Assembly: GCA_022616435.1 (NCBI GenBank)
Contig: JAKEET010000154.1
Span: forward strand, 1-64,000
Length of the DNA stretch: 64,000 nucleotides
Direction of reading: 5' to 3'
Source of the DNA: Gemmataceae bacterium
Lineage (GTDB): Bacteria > Planctomycetota > Planctomycetia > Gemmatales > Gemmataceae
The translations under genes were made by a program, and so were the position numbers. Below, piece by piece: positions 11,213 through 18,986 of the stretch. The first letter of the stretch is position 1; each line of letters begins with the position of its first letter. A model generated the notes under the pieces. That model searched no databases. It was not told the DNA's origin and saw only the letters and a list, made by a program, of their open reading frames with translations.

Positions 11213-11637
11213 GCGTCATCGACGAGTCAACGCGCGACCTCGTCATGCGGCGCGCGAGTTTCCGATGCGAATATTGCCATCTGCCAGTCCAAGGTCAAGT
11301 CGCGGCGTTTCCAATTGATCACATCGAGCCAAGGTCTCGCGGTGGACAAACGGTGTTGGCCAATCTCGCGCTGGCGTGCCCCCATTGCAACGCCCATCAA
11401 TGGGCGCACACGGCGGACTTCGATCCCGAAACAGGTCGAGAGGAGCCGCTGTTCAATCCACGCACCGATGAGTGGAACGAACACTTCGTTTGGTCGAGTG
11501 AGGATTCGTGCATCCTCGTCGGCAAGACTCCCCGCGGTCGCGCGACAATCGCCCGTCTGCAAATGAATCACGCCAACGTCATCGCGGTCCGTCGCTTGCT
11601 GGTCGAACTCGGATTGTTTCCGGAGACGTCCCGATAA
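11209..11637 (+). CDS. HNH endonuclease family protein
   Basis: A 142-residue stand-alone HNH nuclease. The zinc-binding pairs are CEYC at residues 20-23 and CPHC at 57-60; the catalytic segment DHIEP is at 37-41, followed by the conserved SRGG and Asn52. This order matches small HNH proteins related to McrA-like nucleases. The GTG start at 11209 overlaps the stop of the preceding gene. No methyltransferase or restriction partner is nearby, so a role in defence is only a possibility. Confidence 0.88.
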   Translation: MSVIDESTRDLVMRRASFRCEYCHLPVQGQVAAFPIDHIEPRSRGGQTVLANLALACPHCNAHQWAHTADFDPETGREEPLFNPRTDEWNEHFVWSSEDSCILVGKTPRGRATIARLQMNHANVIAVRRLLVELGLFPETSR

Positions 11638-11804
11638 CCCAACCAATCGTCTTGCGCGGCGCGGCCATTGAGGCTATTGACACGGCCCAACACCCCTTCT
11701 AATGTAGGCACACAGCTTGTTGTCTGGCTCGGCCTGTCTCGCCCTCGGCGAGCGGCAACCGCGTTTCTTTCCCCCCAGGATGCCCGGCGGGGGTGGATGG
11801 TCCA

Positions 11805-14800
11805 ATGCACCCGATCTCGTCGCCAGAATGCGCACGCATCGCGCAAGACCTGCAAATCCGCAAAGTGCAAGTCGAAAACATCGTGCAACTGCTCGACGAG
11901 GGCCATACCGTCCCGTTCATCGCCCGCTATCGCCGGGAGCGCACCGCCGGCCTCAAGGAAGACGTGGTGCGCCAGGTCCAGTCCCGCGTCAATTTTCTGC
12001 GCAGCCTGCACGACCGCAAACAGACCATCCTCAAGAGCATCGAGCATCACGGCAAGCTGACCGACGAGCTGCGCCAGGCCATCCAGAGCGCGGACACGAC
12101 GCGGCGGCTCGACGATCTCTATCTCCCCTTCAAACCGAAAAAGCGCGGGCCGGCCGGCCAGGCCCGGGACCGCGGCCTGGAACCGCTGGCCCTGGCGCTG
12201 TGGCACAGCGACCCCGCCGTCGGCAACCTGGAAGAACTGCTGCCGGCGCTGGTCCATCCTGAGAAAGAATTGAAGACCGTGGACGACGTCCGCGCCGGCG
12301 TGGGCCACATCCTCGCCGAGCTGATCGCCGAAAGCGCCGAGATTCGCGCGCCGGTGCGGGCGGCGCTGTGGGAGCTGGGCAAGGTTGCGGCGGCCAAGAG
12401 CGACAAGCTGGGCGAGCATCAAGGGCTCGAATACAAGGATTACTTTCAGTTCTCGGAGTCGGCCCGGCAGATCCCGGCCCACCGGATCCTGGCTCTCAAT
12501 CGCGGCGACAAAGAGGGCGTGCTGAAAATACACCTGGACTATCCGAAGGAGAAGATCCAGGAAATCGCGCTGGAGGCGTTGGCCGAACTGCTGCTGAAGA
12601 AGGCGGGCCAGGCGCCGCCGGCTTCTCCCGCGCCGGCAGCCAAGGAAACGCAGCCCGCTGCTCCGGAGGCGCCCGCCGCAGGGCCCGCCGCAGGGCCCGC
12701 CGAAGCGCCCCCGGCTGCGAGTGAGATGGCCGCGGCGCCCGCGGAGACTCCACCAGTCGCTTCCGACCAAGCCGCCGCGCCGCCCGATGTTCCTGCCGCG
12801 GAACCGGCTGCCCCGGCGCCGGAACTTGCGCCGCCGGAACTTGCCCAGGAAGCTTCCCCTGCCCCTGCCGCGCCCGAACCGGCGCCGCTGGTCGCGACGA
12901 TGGAGCCGACCAAGGCCGCGGCGCTGACGGGCGACCCGCTGGCGCCGTCGTCGGCTTTTCGCACGCCGCATGCGGCGTTTCTGAAAGCGGCGCTGGACGA
13001 CGCGTTGACACGGCTGCTGCTTCCGAGTCTGGAGCGCGAGATTCGCCACGAATTGACCGACGAAGCCGAGGCGCACGCCGTCGCCGTATTCGCTCGCAAC
13101 CTGCGCAGCCTGCTGCTGCAGCCGCCATTGCGCGGCAAGCGCGTGCTCGCCGTCGATCCGGGTTTTCGCGCCGGCTGCAAAGTGGCGGCGCTCGATGAAT
13201 CGGGGAACCTGCTCGGCCATCTGGTGATTCATCCGTTCGCGCCCCCGCAACGCAAGCAGCGCGAGAAGGCCTCTGCCGCGCCCGCCGCGCCGAGTGCGCC
13301 CGCGCCGAATACGCCGCCGGCCGAGGCCGCTACGCAGCCGGCACAGGCGGAAGTGACTTCGGCATCTCCACCGGAGGCGACGACGCCGGACACTGCGACG
13401 CCAGCTGCGGCGACGCCAGCTGCGGCGACGCCGGCTGCGGCGACGCCGGCTGCCACGACGCCGGCAATGTCCGCGCCGGCCCCGGTCGAAGCGACGGCGA
13501 CATTGCCACCGCCCGAATCGCCACCGGTTCCGCCACCGTCTGAGCCGGCGCCGAATGCGGAGACCCCTGCGGCAACCGCAGGGGCACCCGAAGCTCCGGC
13601 CGTCGCCGCGGCGCCCGCGGCGCCCGCGGCGCCCGCGGCGCCCGCGCCGCCCCCCGCGCCGCCGCCCGTGGACAAGAAAGCCGAAGCCAAGAGCCAGCTC
13701 AAGGACCTCATCGCCAACCATCGGCTTGACGTGATCGCCCTGGGCAACGGCAACGGCTGCCGGGAAACGGAAGAGCTGATCGCCGACCTGATCGCCACCG
13801 AAGTGCCCGAACTGTCCTATGTCATTGTCAACGAGGCGGGCGCCAGCGTTTACTCGATCAGCCAGATCGGCCGCGAGGAGTTTCCCGCCTGCGACTCCAC
13901 GCTGCGCAGCGCCATCTCCATCGGCCGGCGCTTGCAAGACCCGCTCAGCGAGCTGGTGAAGATCGACCCGCAGAACATCGGCGTCGGCCTCTATCAGCAC
14001 GACATGAGCCGCAAGGAGCTGCGGGAGTCGCTCGACGGCGTGGTCGAATCCTGCGTCAACCTGGTCGGCGTCGACGTGAACACCGCGACGGTGCCGCTGC
14101 TGCGCCACGTTTCCGGATTGAATCAGATGGCCGCCCGCGAGCTGGTCGATTGGCGCAAGCAGCACGGACCGTACGCCAGCCGGCAGCAACTCGCTCAAGT
14201 CCCCGGCCTCGGACCGCAGCGCTGGGTGCAGGCAGTGGGCTTTCTGAAGATCGCCGGCGCCGCCAATCCGCTCGACCGCACCTGGATTCATCCCGAAAGC
14301 TACGACCTGGCCGAGAAGATCCTGGCCAGCGCCGGCCTTGCCGTGGCCGCGCTCGAGGACGCGGCGGCGCGCGATGACGTCCGCGGCAAGCTGATAGCCC
14401 TGCCGATCGAGGAGCTGGCGCGGACGCTGGGGGCCGCCCCGCCGACGATCTACGAGATGATCGACGCGCTCTTGAACCCGGGCTACGATCCGCGCGACGA
14501 GCTGCCGCCCCCGATTTTCAAGAAGGCCATCCTGCGCCTGGAGGATCTGCAGCCGGGCATGGAGCTGAAAGGAACGGTGCTCAACGTCGTTGATTTCGGC
14601 GCGTTCGTGGACATCGGCCTCAAGGACAGCGGGCTAGTGCATATCAGTCAGCTGGCGAATCGCTACATCAAGAGTCCGTATGAAGTCGTGGCGGTCAACG
14701 ACGTGGTCAACGTCTGGGTGCTGACCGTGGACATGGAGCGGCGCCGGGTGTCGCTGACGATGATCCCGCCGGGGACCGAGCGTCAGCCGCCCGAGCGCAT

Positions 14801-15467
14801 GCGGCGCCGCGACGAAGGCCGGGGGCCGGAGCGGCGGCCGCGCGGCCGGCGGCCGGATCAGGCGCCGCCGGGACAAGAAGGTCAGCCGGCGCCCCAGGGT
14901 GAGCTGGCAGGCGCGCCGGCAGGCGGGCAGGGGCGGCCGCGACCGGGAGGGCCGCCGGGCGAAGGCCGCGGACCGCGGCAGCCGCGCGGCCGGCATCACG
15001 GGCGCCACGGGCGACCGCCGCAACGGCAAGATGCGTCGGCAGGGCAGGGCGGCGGAGCGCCGGCCGAAGGCCGGCCGCCCGCGCGGCCGCCGTTGCCGCC
15101 GCGCAAGCCGCGCCGCGAGCCGCCCAAGCCGAAGCTGACGCAAGCAGCTCTCGAAGGCAAGGTGCCGCTGCGCACGTTCAGCGAATTGAGCGCGCTGTTC
15201 GCCGCCAAGAAAGACAAGGATGCGGCGGCGGTCCCGGCGCCGCCAGCGAGCGCAGCGCCAGGGACCACCGCGCAACCTGTCGCGCAGGCGAATGCCGCGC
15301 AGGCGAATGCCGTGCCGGCCAACGCCACGCCGCCCGTCGAGACGGCCAGTTCGCCGCCGGCATCCCCCGAGACCAGCCTGCCCCCGTCACCCTCCACGGA
15401 CGCCCCCGCGCTGGCGCCCCCCGCGCCCGTCCCGGCGGAGTCCGCCGCGTCGACGGAGAACCCCTGA
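11805..15467 (+). CDS. tex: Tex-family RNA-binding protein with Pro/Ala-rich insertions
   Basis: A 1220-residue Tex protein; the usual length is about 720-790. Known parts are in order: the Tex N-terminal helical region (VPFIARYRRERTAGLKE near residue 40), the YqgF-like domain (VLAVDPGFRAGCKVAALD from 447), the helix-hairpin-helix region (about 769-819), and an S1 domain (about 914-987, GTVLNVVDFGAFVDIGL). The extra length is low-complexity sequence at about 267-386, 483-624 and 990-1220. The second block contains 15-nt tandem repeats encoding ATPAA units; the tail is Arg/Gly/Pro rich, then Ala/Pro rich. Tex binds RNA and affects transcription and stress responses. GTG at 11793 is an alternative start; ATG 11805 has GGTGGA 7 nt upstream. 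Confidence 0.93.
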   Translation: MHPISSPECARIAQDLQIRKVQVENIVQLLDEGHTVPFIARYRRERTAGLKEDVVRQVQSRVNFLRSLHDRKQTILKSIEHHGKLTDELRQAIQSADTTRRLDDLYLPFKPKKRGPAGQARDRGLEPLALALWHSDPAVGNLEELLPALVHPEKELKTVDDVRAGVGHILAELIAESAEIRAPVRAALWELGKVAAAKSDKLGEHQGLEYKDYFQFSESARQIPAHRILALNRGDKEGVLKIHLDYPKEKIQEIALEALAELLLKKAGQAPPASPAPAAKETQPAAPEAPAAGPAAGPAEAPPAASEMAAAPAETPPVASDQAAAPPDVPAAEPAAPAPELAPPELAQEASPAPAAPEPAPLVATMEPTKAAALTGDPLAPSSAFRTPHAAFLKAALDDALTRLLLPSLEREIRHELTDEAEAHAVAVFARNLRSLLLQPPLRGKRVLAVDPGFRAGCKVAALDESGNLLGHLVIHPFAPPQRKQREKASAAPAAPSAPAPNTPPAEAATQPAQAEVTSASPPEATTPDTATPAAATPAAATPAAATPAATTPAMSAPAPVEATATLPPPESPPVPPPSEPAPNAETPAATAGAPEAPAVAAAPAAPAAPAAPAPPPAPPPVDKKAEAKSQLKDLIANHRLDVIALGNGNGCRETEELIADLIATEVPELSYVIVNEAGASVYSISQIGREEFPACDSTLRSAISIGRRLQDPLSELVKIDPQNIGVGLYQHDMSRKELRESLDGVVESCVNLVGVDVNTATVPLLRHVSGLNQMAARELVDWRKQHGPYASRQQLAQVPGLGPQRWVQAVGFLKIAGAANPLDRTWIHPESYDLAEKILASAGLAVAALEDAAARDDVRGKLIALPIEELARTLGAAPPTIYEMIDALLNPGYDPRDELPPPIFKKAILRLEDLQPGMELKGTVLNVVDFGAFVDIGLKDSGLVHISQLANRYIKSPYEVVAVNDVVNVWVLTVDMERRRVSLTMIPPGTERQPPERMRRRDEGRGPERRPRGRRPDQAPPGQEGQPAPQGELAGAPAGGQGRPRPGGPPGEGRGPRQPRGRHHGRHGRPPQRQDASAGQGGGAPAEGRPPARPPLPPRKPRREPPKPKLTQAALEGKVPLRTFSELSALFAAKKDKDAAAVPAPPASAAPGTTAQPVAQANAAQANAVPANATPPVETASSPPASPETSLPPSPSTDAPALAPPAPVPAESAASTENP

Positions 15468-15496
15468 TTCGCGCTCGGGTGGGAGATGCGTCTCCC

Positions 15497-15525
15497 TTGA
15501 CATCGCTTGCTCGGGTCACTAACCT
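15497..15525 (+). promoter_or_regulatory. Candidate promoter of rpsJ
   Basis: TTGACA at 15497-15502 and TAACCT at 15520-15525 are separated by 17 nt. The -35 box is perfect and the -10 box is weak. A perfect 6-bp hairpin (GGGAGA...TCTCCC, 15481-15496) lies directly upstream and may end the tex transcript. The predicted start site leaves a leader of roughly 30 nt before rpsJ. Confidence 0.45.
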
Positions 15526-15563
15526 AATCGTTTCGACTTTCCCGGTTCTTGCAGGAGAATCCC

Positions 15564-15899
15564 TTGTCCGCCGGCATGAGCGAACGCATCCGCATCCGCA
15601 TGGAGGCGTTTGATCACGAAGTGCTCGACCGCACCGCCCACGAGATCGTGGACACCGCGCAGCGGACCGGGGCGATCGTCCACGGTCCGATTCCGCTGCC
15701 CACGCGCATCGAGCGCTACACGGTGCTGCGCAGCCCGCATATCGACCGCAAGAGCCGCGAGCAGTTCGAGATCAGGACCCATAAACGGCTCGTCGATATC
15801 CTGCAGCCGACGGGCAAAACGATCGAGGCGTTGAACAAGGGCTTGAGCTTGCCGCCGGGCGTGGACATCAAGATCCGCGTCCTGTCCGGCAATGCTTAG
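15564..15899 (+). CDS. rpsJ: 30S ribosomal protein S10
   Basis: S10 is a head protein of the small subunit and, as NusE, part of the antitermination complex. The sequence matches S10 throughout: [20 protein letters not shown], the [19 protein letters not shown] loop and [14 protein letters not shown]. The TTG at 15564 is preferred because AGGAG lies 6 nt before it, giving 111 residues; the next ATG at 15576 gives 107 residues, closer to the usual 102-105, but has no Shine-Dalgarno site at a workable distance. S10 opens the ribosomal cluster, but here it is followed by a terminator-like hairpin and not by rplC. Confidence 0.95.
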   Translation: MSAGMSERIRIRMEAFDHEVLDRTAHEIVDTAQRTGAIVHGPIPLPTRIERYTVLRSPHIDRKSREQFEIRTHKRLVDILQPTGKTIEALNKGLSLPPGVDIKIRVLSGNA

Positions 15900-15926
15900 A
15901 ATCGCCGACCAAGGACCCAGGCCGTT

Positions 15927-15950
15927 ACCCAGGTAGCGACCTGGGTTTTC
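15927..15950 (+). terminator. Terminator-like hairpin after rpsJ
   Basis: ACCCAGGT and ACCTGGGT form a perfect 8-bp stem (15927-15934 with 15939-15946), a 4-nt loop, then TTTTCT. This looks like a short intrinsic terminator or attenuator. About 20 nt downstream is TATACT (15968-15973), which could serve as a -10 box for a new transcript starting before rplD, though no good -35 box accompanies it. Confidence 0.6.
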
Positions 15951-16040
15951 TGTTGGCTATCGGTTTCTATACTAGACAGAACCCGCCGGCAGGCACGGGC
16001 TGCGACGGAGTTCTCGCCTGATAGTAGAAAGGTCGTCATC

Positions 16041-16703
16041 GTGGCCGCTGAAACGAGTCTGTTGAACCTGGCCGTCTACGATGCCGACGGCCAAACCGTC
16101 GGGGCGGTCGAAGTCGATCCGGCGGAGCTGGGCGGCAAGATCAACCGCCAGCTCTTGCACGAGGTGGTGCTGATGCACCGGGCCAACCAGCGGGCCGGCA
16201 CGCATTCGACCCTGCGGCGCGGCGAGGTCGCCGGCAGCACCCGCAAGCTGTTTCGCCAGAAGGGGACCGGCAACGCCCGCGTCGGCACGCGTCGCTCCAA
16301 CAAGCGCCGCGGCGGCGGCACCGCCAAGGGCCCCAAGCCGCGCGACTACGGATACCAGCTGCCCAAGCAAGCCGTCCGCGCCGCCGCGCGCATGGCCCTC
16401 TTGAGCAAGCTGCAAGACAACGAAACCGTCATCGTCGACTCGTTCAAGTTTCCGGAGATCAAGACCAGGCTGATGGCCCAGGTGCTCAAGAACCTCAAGA
16501 TCGACGGCCTCACGTGCGTCGTCGGCCTGGGCAAGAGCGACATCGACGACAAGCAGACCGTGTATCTTTCGGGCCGCAACATCCGCGGCCTGGACATCAC
16601 GCCGGCCGCGCAGCTCAATGCCTACACGGTGCTGCGCCCGAAACGGCTGCTGCTGACCAAGGCAGCGCTCACGGAGCTGTGCAAGTCGGCCAAGTGGAAA
16701 TAG
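16041..16703 (+). CDS. rplD: 50S ribosomal protein L4
   Basis: L4 binds 23S rRNA and lines the exit tunnel; in enterobacteria it also represses its own operon. The 220-residue sequence carries the conserved loop GSTRKLFRQKGTGNARVGTR and GTAKGPKPRDYGY, and the C-terminal globular part NIRGLDITPAAQLNAYTVL. It starts at GTG 16041 with AAAGG about 8 nt upstream. In most bacteria rplC sits immediately before rplD; here the 141 nt upstream are too short and hold no L3 sequence. Confidence 0.95.
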   Translation: MAAETSLLNLAVYDADGQTVGAVEVDPAELGGKINRQLLHEVVLMHRANQRAGTHSTLRRGEVAGSTRKLFRQKGTGNARVGTRRSNKRRGGGTAKGPKPRDYGYQLPKQAVRAAARMALLSKLQDNETVIVDSFKFPEIKTRLMAQVLKNLKIDGLTCVVGLGKSDIDDKQTVYLSGRNIRGLDITPAAQLNAYTVLRPKRLLLTKAALTELCKSAKWK

Positions 16704-16710
16704 AACCGGC

Positions 16711-16743
16711 AGACTGCCGAAGTCTTCAAGACTTCGGCAGTCT
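16711..16743. repeat. Palindrome between rplD and rplW
   Basis: AGACTGCCGAAGT (16711-16723) pairs perfectly with ACTTCGGCAGTCT (16731-16743) around a 7-nt centre that is itself largely palindromic. It begins 8 nt after the rplD stop and ends just ahead of the rplW ribosome-binding region. A related hairpin with the core CCGAAGTCG lies at 18929-18959. Confidence 0.8.
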
Positions 16744-16759
16744 TGGAGACGTGACGACC

Positions 16760-17080
16760 ATGGCCGCGACCAAGACCCGCAACTACGGCCCCAAGCTGGC
16801 GCCGCACCAGATCATCCTCGGGCCGCTGGTGACCGAGAAGGGCACGCACCAGTCCACGCACAAGAACCACAACGCCTACGCCTTTCAGGTGAATCTCTGG
16901 GCGACCAAGCCGGAGATCAAGAAGGCGGTCGAGGAGCTGTTCAGCGTGCGCGTCAAGGGGGTGCGGACGCAACTGCGGCTGGGCAAGAAACGCCGCTACC
17001 GCTTCCGCTACGGCAAGCTGTCGAACTGGAAGAAGGCCATCGTCAAACTGCATCCGGATGACAAGATCGAGTTCTTTTAG
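16760..17080 (+). CDS. rplW: 50S ribosomal protein L23
   Basis: L23 sits at the tunnel exit and docks trigger factor and SRP. The 106-residue product has the L23 core ILGPLVTEKGTHQSTHKNHN, AYAFQVNLWATKPEIKKAVE and VRTQLRLGKKRRYRFRYGK. The ATG at 16760 is the first start after the spacer palindrome; GGAG lies 11 nt upstream, a slightly long spacing. The frame remains open upstream into rplD, but that sequence is an antisense-like shadow. Confidence 0.94.
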   Translation: MAATKTRNYGPKLAPHQIILGPLVTEKGTHQSTHKNHNAYAFQVNLWATKPEIKKAVEELFSVRVKGVRTQLRLGKKRRYRFRYGKLSNWKKAIVKLHPDDKIEFF

Positions 17081-17086
17081 TGGATG

Positions 17087-17179
17087 ATGTGTGGCCGGGG
17101 CTGATCTTCGAAGCCCCGGCGACTCGTCACACGATTGGCTGGCAGCCGGGGCTTCGAAGACTCAGCCCCGGCCACACAT
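17087..17179. repeat. Large imperfect palindrome between rplW and rplB
   Basis: Arms 17087-17120 and 17145-17179 are complementary over 34 bp with one bulged base; the loop is 24 nt. The arm contains nested GTGGCCGGGGCTGA and CTTCGAAGCCCCGG modules. Related modules occur at 25742-25779 and 53070-53152, so it belongs to a family. It fills almost all of the spacer. Confidence 0.85.
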
Positions 17180-17207
17180 GGGCTTGGGGCTTGAAGGGAT
17201 ACGGATC

Positions 17208-18065
17208 ATGGGGATTCGCTACTACAAACCGACGACTCCGGGGCGGCGCGGCGCATCGGTCAGCGATTTCGCCGACTGCACGTACCCGCTGGACAACCGT
17301 CCTGAGAAGTCGCTGGTCGTGCCGCGCCGCAAAACGGGGGGCCGCAATCATCACGGCGTGGTGACCTCGCGCTTCCGCGGCGGCGGCCACAAGAAAATGT
17401 ACCGCATCATCGACTTCCGCCGCCGCAAGGAGAACGTGTGGGCGACTGTCGAATCGATCGAGTACGATCCCAACCGCAGCGCCCGCATTGCCCTCTTGAA
17501 ATACGAAGACGGCGACAAGGCCTACATCCTGTCGCCGGACGGCCTCAAAGCCGGCGATCGCGTGATCAGCGGCGCCGACGCCGAGCCGAAGCCGGGCAAC
17601 TGCATGCCGCTGCGCAAGATTCCCCTGGGCATGTCGATCCACAACCTGGAGCTGCAGCCGGGCCGCGGCGGCCAGATCGGCCGCAGCGCCGGCGCCGGCG
17701 CCGTGCTCACCGCCCGCGACGGCGACTGGGCCCAGGTGTCGCTGCCGTCGGGCGAGATGCGCCGCGTCCACATCGACTGCCGGGCGACCATCGGCGTGAT
17801 CAGCAATGCCGATCACATGAACATCGCGCTGGGCAAGGCCGGCCGCAAGCGCTGGATGGGCCGCAAGCCGCACAACCGCGGCACGTCGCAAAACCCGGTC
17901 AGCCACCCGATGGGCGGCGGCGAAGGCCGGACCGCCGGCGGCCGGCATCCGTGCGGGCCCACGGGGGTGCTGGCCAAGGGAGGCAAGACCCGCAAGAAGC
18001 GGAAGCCGTCGAACAAGGCGATCATTCGCCGCCGCCGGCCCGGTCCGCACTACGTCCAGAGTTAA
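17208..18065 (+). CDS. rplB: 50S ribosomal protein L2
   Basis: L2 is essential for peptidyl-transferase-centre assembly. The 285-residue sequence matches throughout: [19 protein letters not shown], the [20 protein letters not shown] segment and [20 protein letters not shown]. The conserved C-terminal loop reads [14 protein letters not shown], where the common bacterial form is NPVDHPHGGGEGR; the His of HP is kept while two neighbours differ. The ATG at 17208 follows AAGGGA by about 9 nt. The frame is open further upstream through the palindrome, which is not coding. A strong terminator-like hairpin begins 2 nt after the stop. Confidence 0.96.
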   Translation: MGIRYYKPTTPGRRGASVSDFADCTYPLDNRPEKSLVVPRRKTGGRNHHGVVTSRFRGGGHKKMYRIIDFRRRKENVWATVESIEYDPNRSARIALLKYEDGDKAYILSPDGLKAGDRVISGADAEPKPGNCMPLRKIPLGMSIHNLELQPGRGGQIGRSAGAGAVLTARDGDWAQVSLPSGEMRRVHIDCRATIGVISNADHMNIALGKAGRKRWMGRKPHNRGTSQNPVSHPMGGGEGRTAGGRHPCGPTGVLAKGGKTRKKRKPSNKAIIRRRRPGPHYVQS

Positions 18066-18066
18066 G

Positions 18067-18104
18067 CCCCAAGGCGAGCGCAGCGAGCCTTGGGGTTGTT
18101 TTTT
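18067..18104 (+). terminator. Intrinsic terminator after rplB
   Basis: CCCCAAGGC (18067-18075) pairs perfectly with GCCTTGGGG (18087-18095), followed by TTGTTTTTT. The loop GAGCGCAGCGA also appears in the palindrome at 21649-21677, so the hairpin belongs to a repeat family as well as resembling a rho-independent terminator. Its location within the S10 operon is unusual. Confidence 0.7.
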
Positions 18105-18163
18105 GGGGTGGCCGATATCGTTGCCCCTTGTAGAATTCCTGCTCCGAAATTGCGAGGCGTGGC

Positions 18164-18463
18164 ATGAGCCGATCGCTCAAAAAAGGCCCGTATGTCGATG
18201 AAAGGCTGCTGAAGAAAGTGGAGCGGCAGCAGCGCGGCAACCGCGAGCCGATCAAGACCTGGTCGCGCGATTGCACCGTGGTGCCGGATTTCATCGGCTG
18301 CACCTTCCTGGTGCACAATGGCCGGCAGTTCATGAAACTGTTCGTGACCGAGGACATGGTCGGGCACAAGCTGGGCGAATTCGCCCCGACCCGCCTGTTC
18401 CGCGGCCACTCCGGCGGCCGCGCCAAGGCCGCCGCGGCGGGCGCAGCGCCGCCTGCCAAGTGA
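18164..18463 (+). CDS. rpsS: 30S ribosomal protein S19
   Basis: S19 sits in the head of the small subunit and contacts S13. The 99-residue product begins [20 protein letters not shown] and contains [36 protein letters not shown] and [15 protein letters not shown], all typical. The tail is extended by an Ala/Pro-rich stretch ([11 protein letters not shown]). It is separated from rplB by the terminator-like hairpin, and is followed 34 nt later by the interrupted initiator tRNA gene and not by rplV. Confidence 0.95.
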   Translation: MSRSLKKGPYVDERLLKKVERQQRGNREPIKTWSRDCTVVPDFIGCTFLVHNGRQFMKLFVTEDMVGHKLGEFAPTRLFRGHSGGRAKAAAAGAAPPAK

Positions 18464-18497
18464 TACTCCGCGACGAACATCGCGGTGGATGATGGAT

Positions 18498-18914
18498 CCC
18501 GGGGTGGAGCAGTGGTAGCTCGCCAGGCTCGAACCCGAGATTGACCCATGGACACCAAGCGTGTTCATTGCTACGCAAGTCAGATCTACCTGGTGGAATC
18601 TGACAAGCGGCAGCGCAAGCCTCGATCCGCCAGCTATCGAGACGCTTGGGAGTTGATCTCCGAATGGGCTGCACGGGTGGAAACGCTCGTGTGACACCTG
18701 TCAAAGTCGGGAAAGCCTCCGGCGGTGGTAATCCCGAGCCAAGCTCCAGGAAGGCCTGGAGAAGGTGTAGAGACTTGACGGCAGGCGCCTTCGCAGCCGG
18801 CAATGGCTGCATGGCGAAGGGAAAGTCCAGACCACAAACCGGCCTGGCCGGGCAGCGAAAGCTGTGGTGGTATGCATAACCTGGAGGTCGCAGGTTCAAA
18901 TCCTGCCCCCGGAA
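18498..18914 (+). tRNA. Initiator tRNA-Met (CAU), split by a group I intron
   Basis: The exons are 18498-18529 and 18875-18914 (72 nt spliced). The cloverleaf is complete: acceptor CCCGGGG with CCCCGGA, leaving the C1-A72 mismatch that marks bacterial initiator tRNAs; D-stem GAGC/GCTC; anticodon stem CCAGG/CCTGG with loop CTCATAA; T-stem GCAGG/CCTGC with loop TTCAAAT. The discriminator is A914 and CCA is not encoded. The intron falls between U33 and C34. The gene lies between rpsS and rplV on their strand, so it may be co-transcribed with ribosomal proteins and need both intron splicing and tRNA end processing from that mRNA. Confidence 0.92.
18530..18874 (+). ncRNA. Group I intron (IC3-like) in the initiator tRNA gene
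   Basis: This 345-nt intron lies between tRNA positions 33 and 34 and ends in G, as group I introns require. Core elements are visible: P-like AATCCCGAGCCAAG (18730-18743), P5 CTCCAGG/CCTGGAG (18744-18750 with 18755-18761), the R element AGAGACTTGACGG (18769-18781), P7 GACTT/AAGTC (18772-18776 with 18823-18827), P8 CCTTCGC/GCGAAGG (18788-18794 with 18814-18820), and a GAAA-tetraloop hairpin (18853-18864). The core resembles cyanobacterial tRNA-Leu introns. P1 is less clear: CUCG/CGAG across the splice site would put U33 opposite A, not the usual G. No homing-endonuclease gene is present. Confidence 0.88.
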
Positions 18915-18928
18915 CTTCAAGGGACCCC

Positions 18929-18959
18929 GACTCCCGAAGTCGCCACGACTTCGGGAGTC
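18929..18959. repeat. 14-bp perfect hairpin between the tRNA and rplV
   Basis: GACTCCCGAAGTCG (18929-18942) pairs exactly with CGACTTCGGGAGTC (18946-18959) around a 3-nt loop. It starts 15 nt after the mature tRNA 3' end. The core is shared with the rplD-rplW palindrome. It could define the tRNA 3' trailer or protect the downstream mRNA end. Confidence 0.8.
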
Positions 18960-18986
18960 TTGATTGAGGAAATCATTGAGGAAGTC

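Noticed and set aside
11568-14291. Open frame of 907 codons antisense to tex
   Set aside because: Low-complexity Arg/Gly-rich mirror of the Pro/Ala-coding blocks; the plus strand carries real Tex and S1 motifs.
18646-18879. 77-codon frame inside the group I intron as a possible homing endonuclease
   Set aside because: Too short, no LAGLIDADG, GIY-YIG or HNH motif, and it spans the P3-P9 core, which is under RNA-structure constraint.
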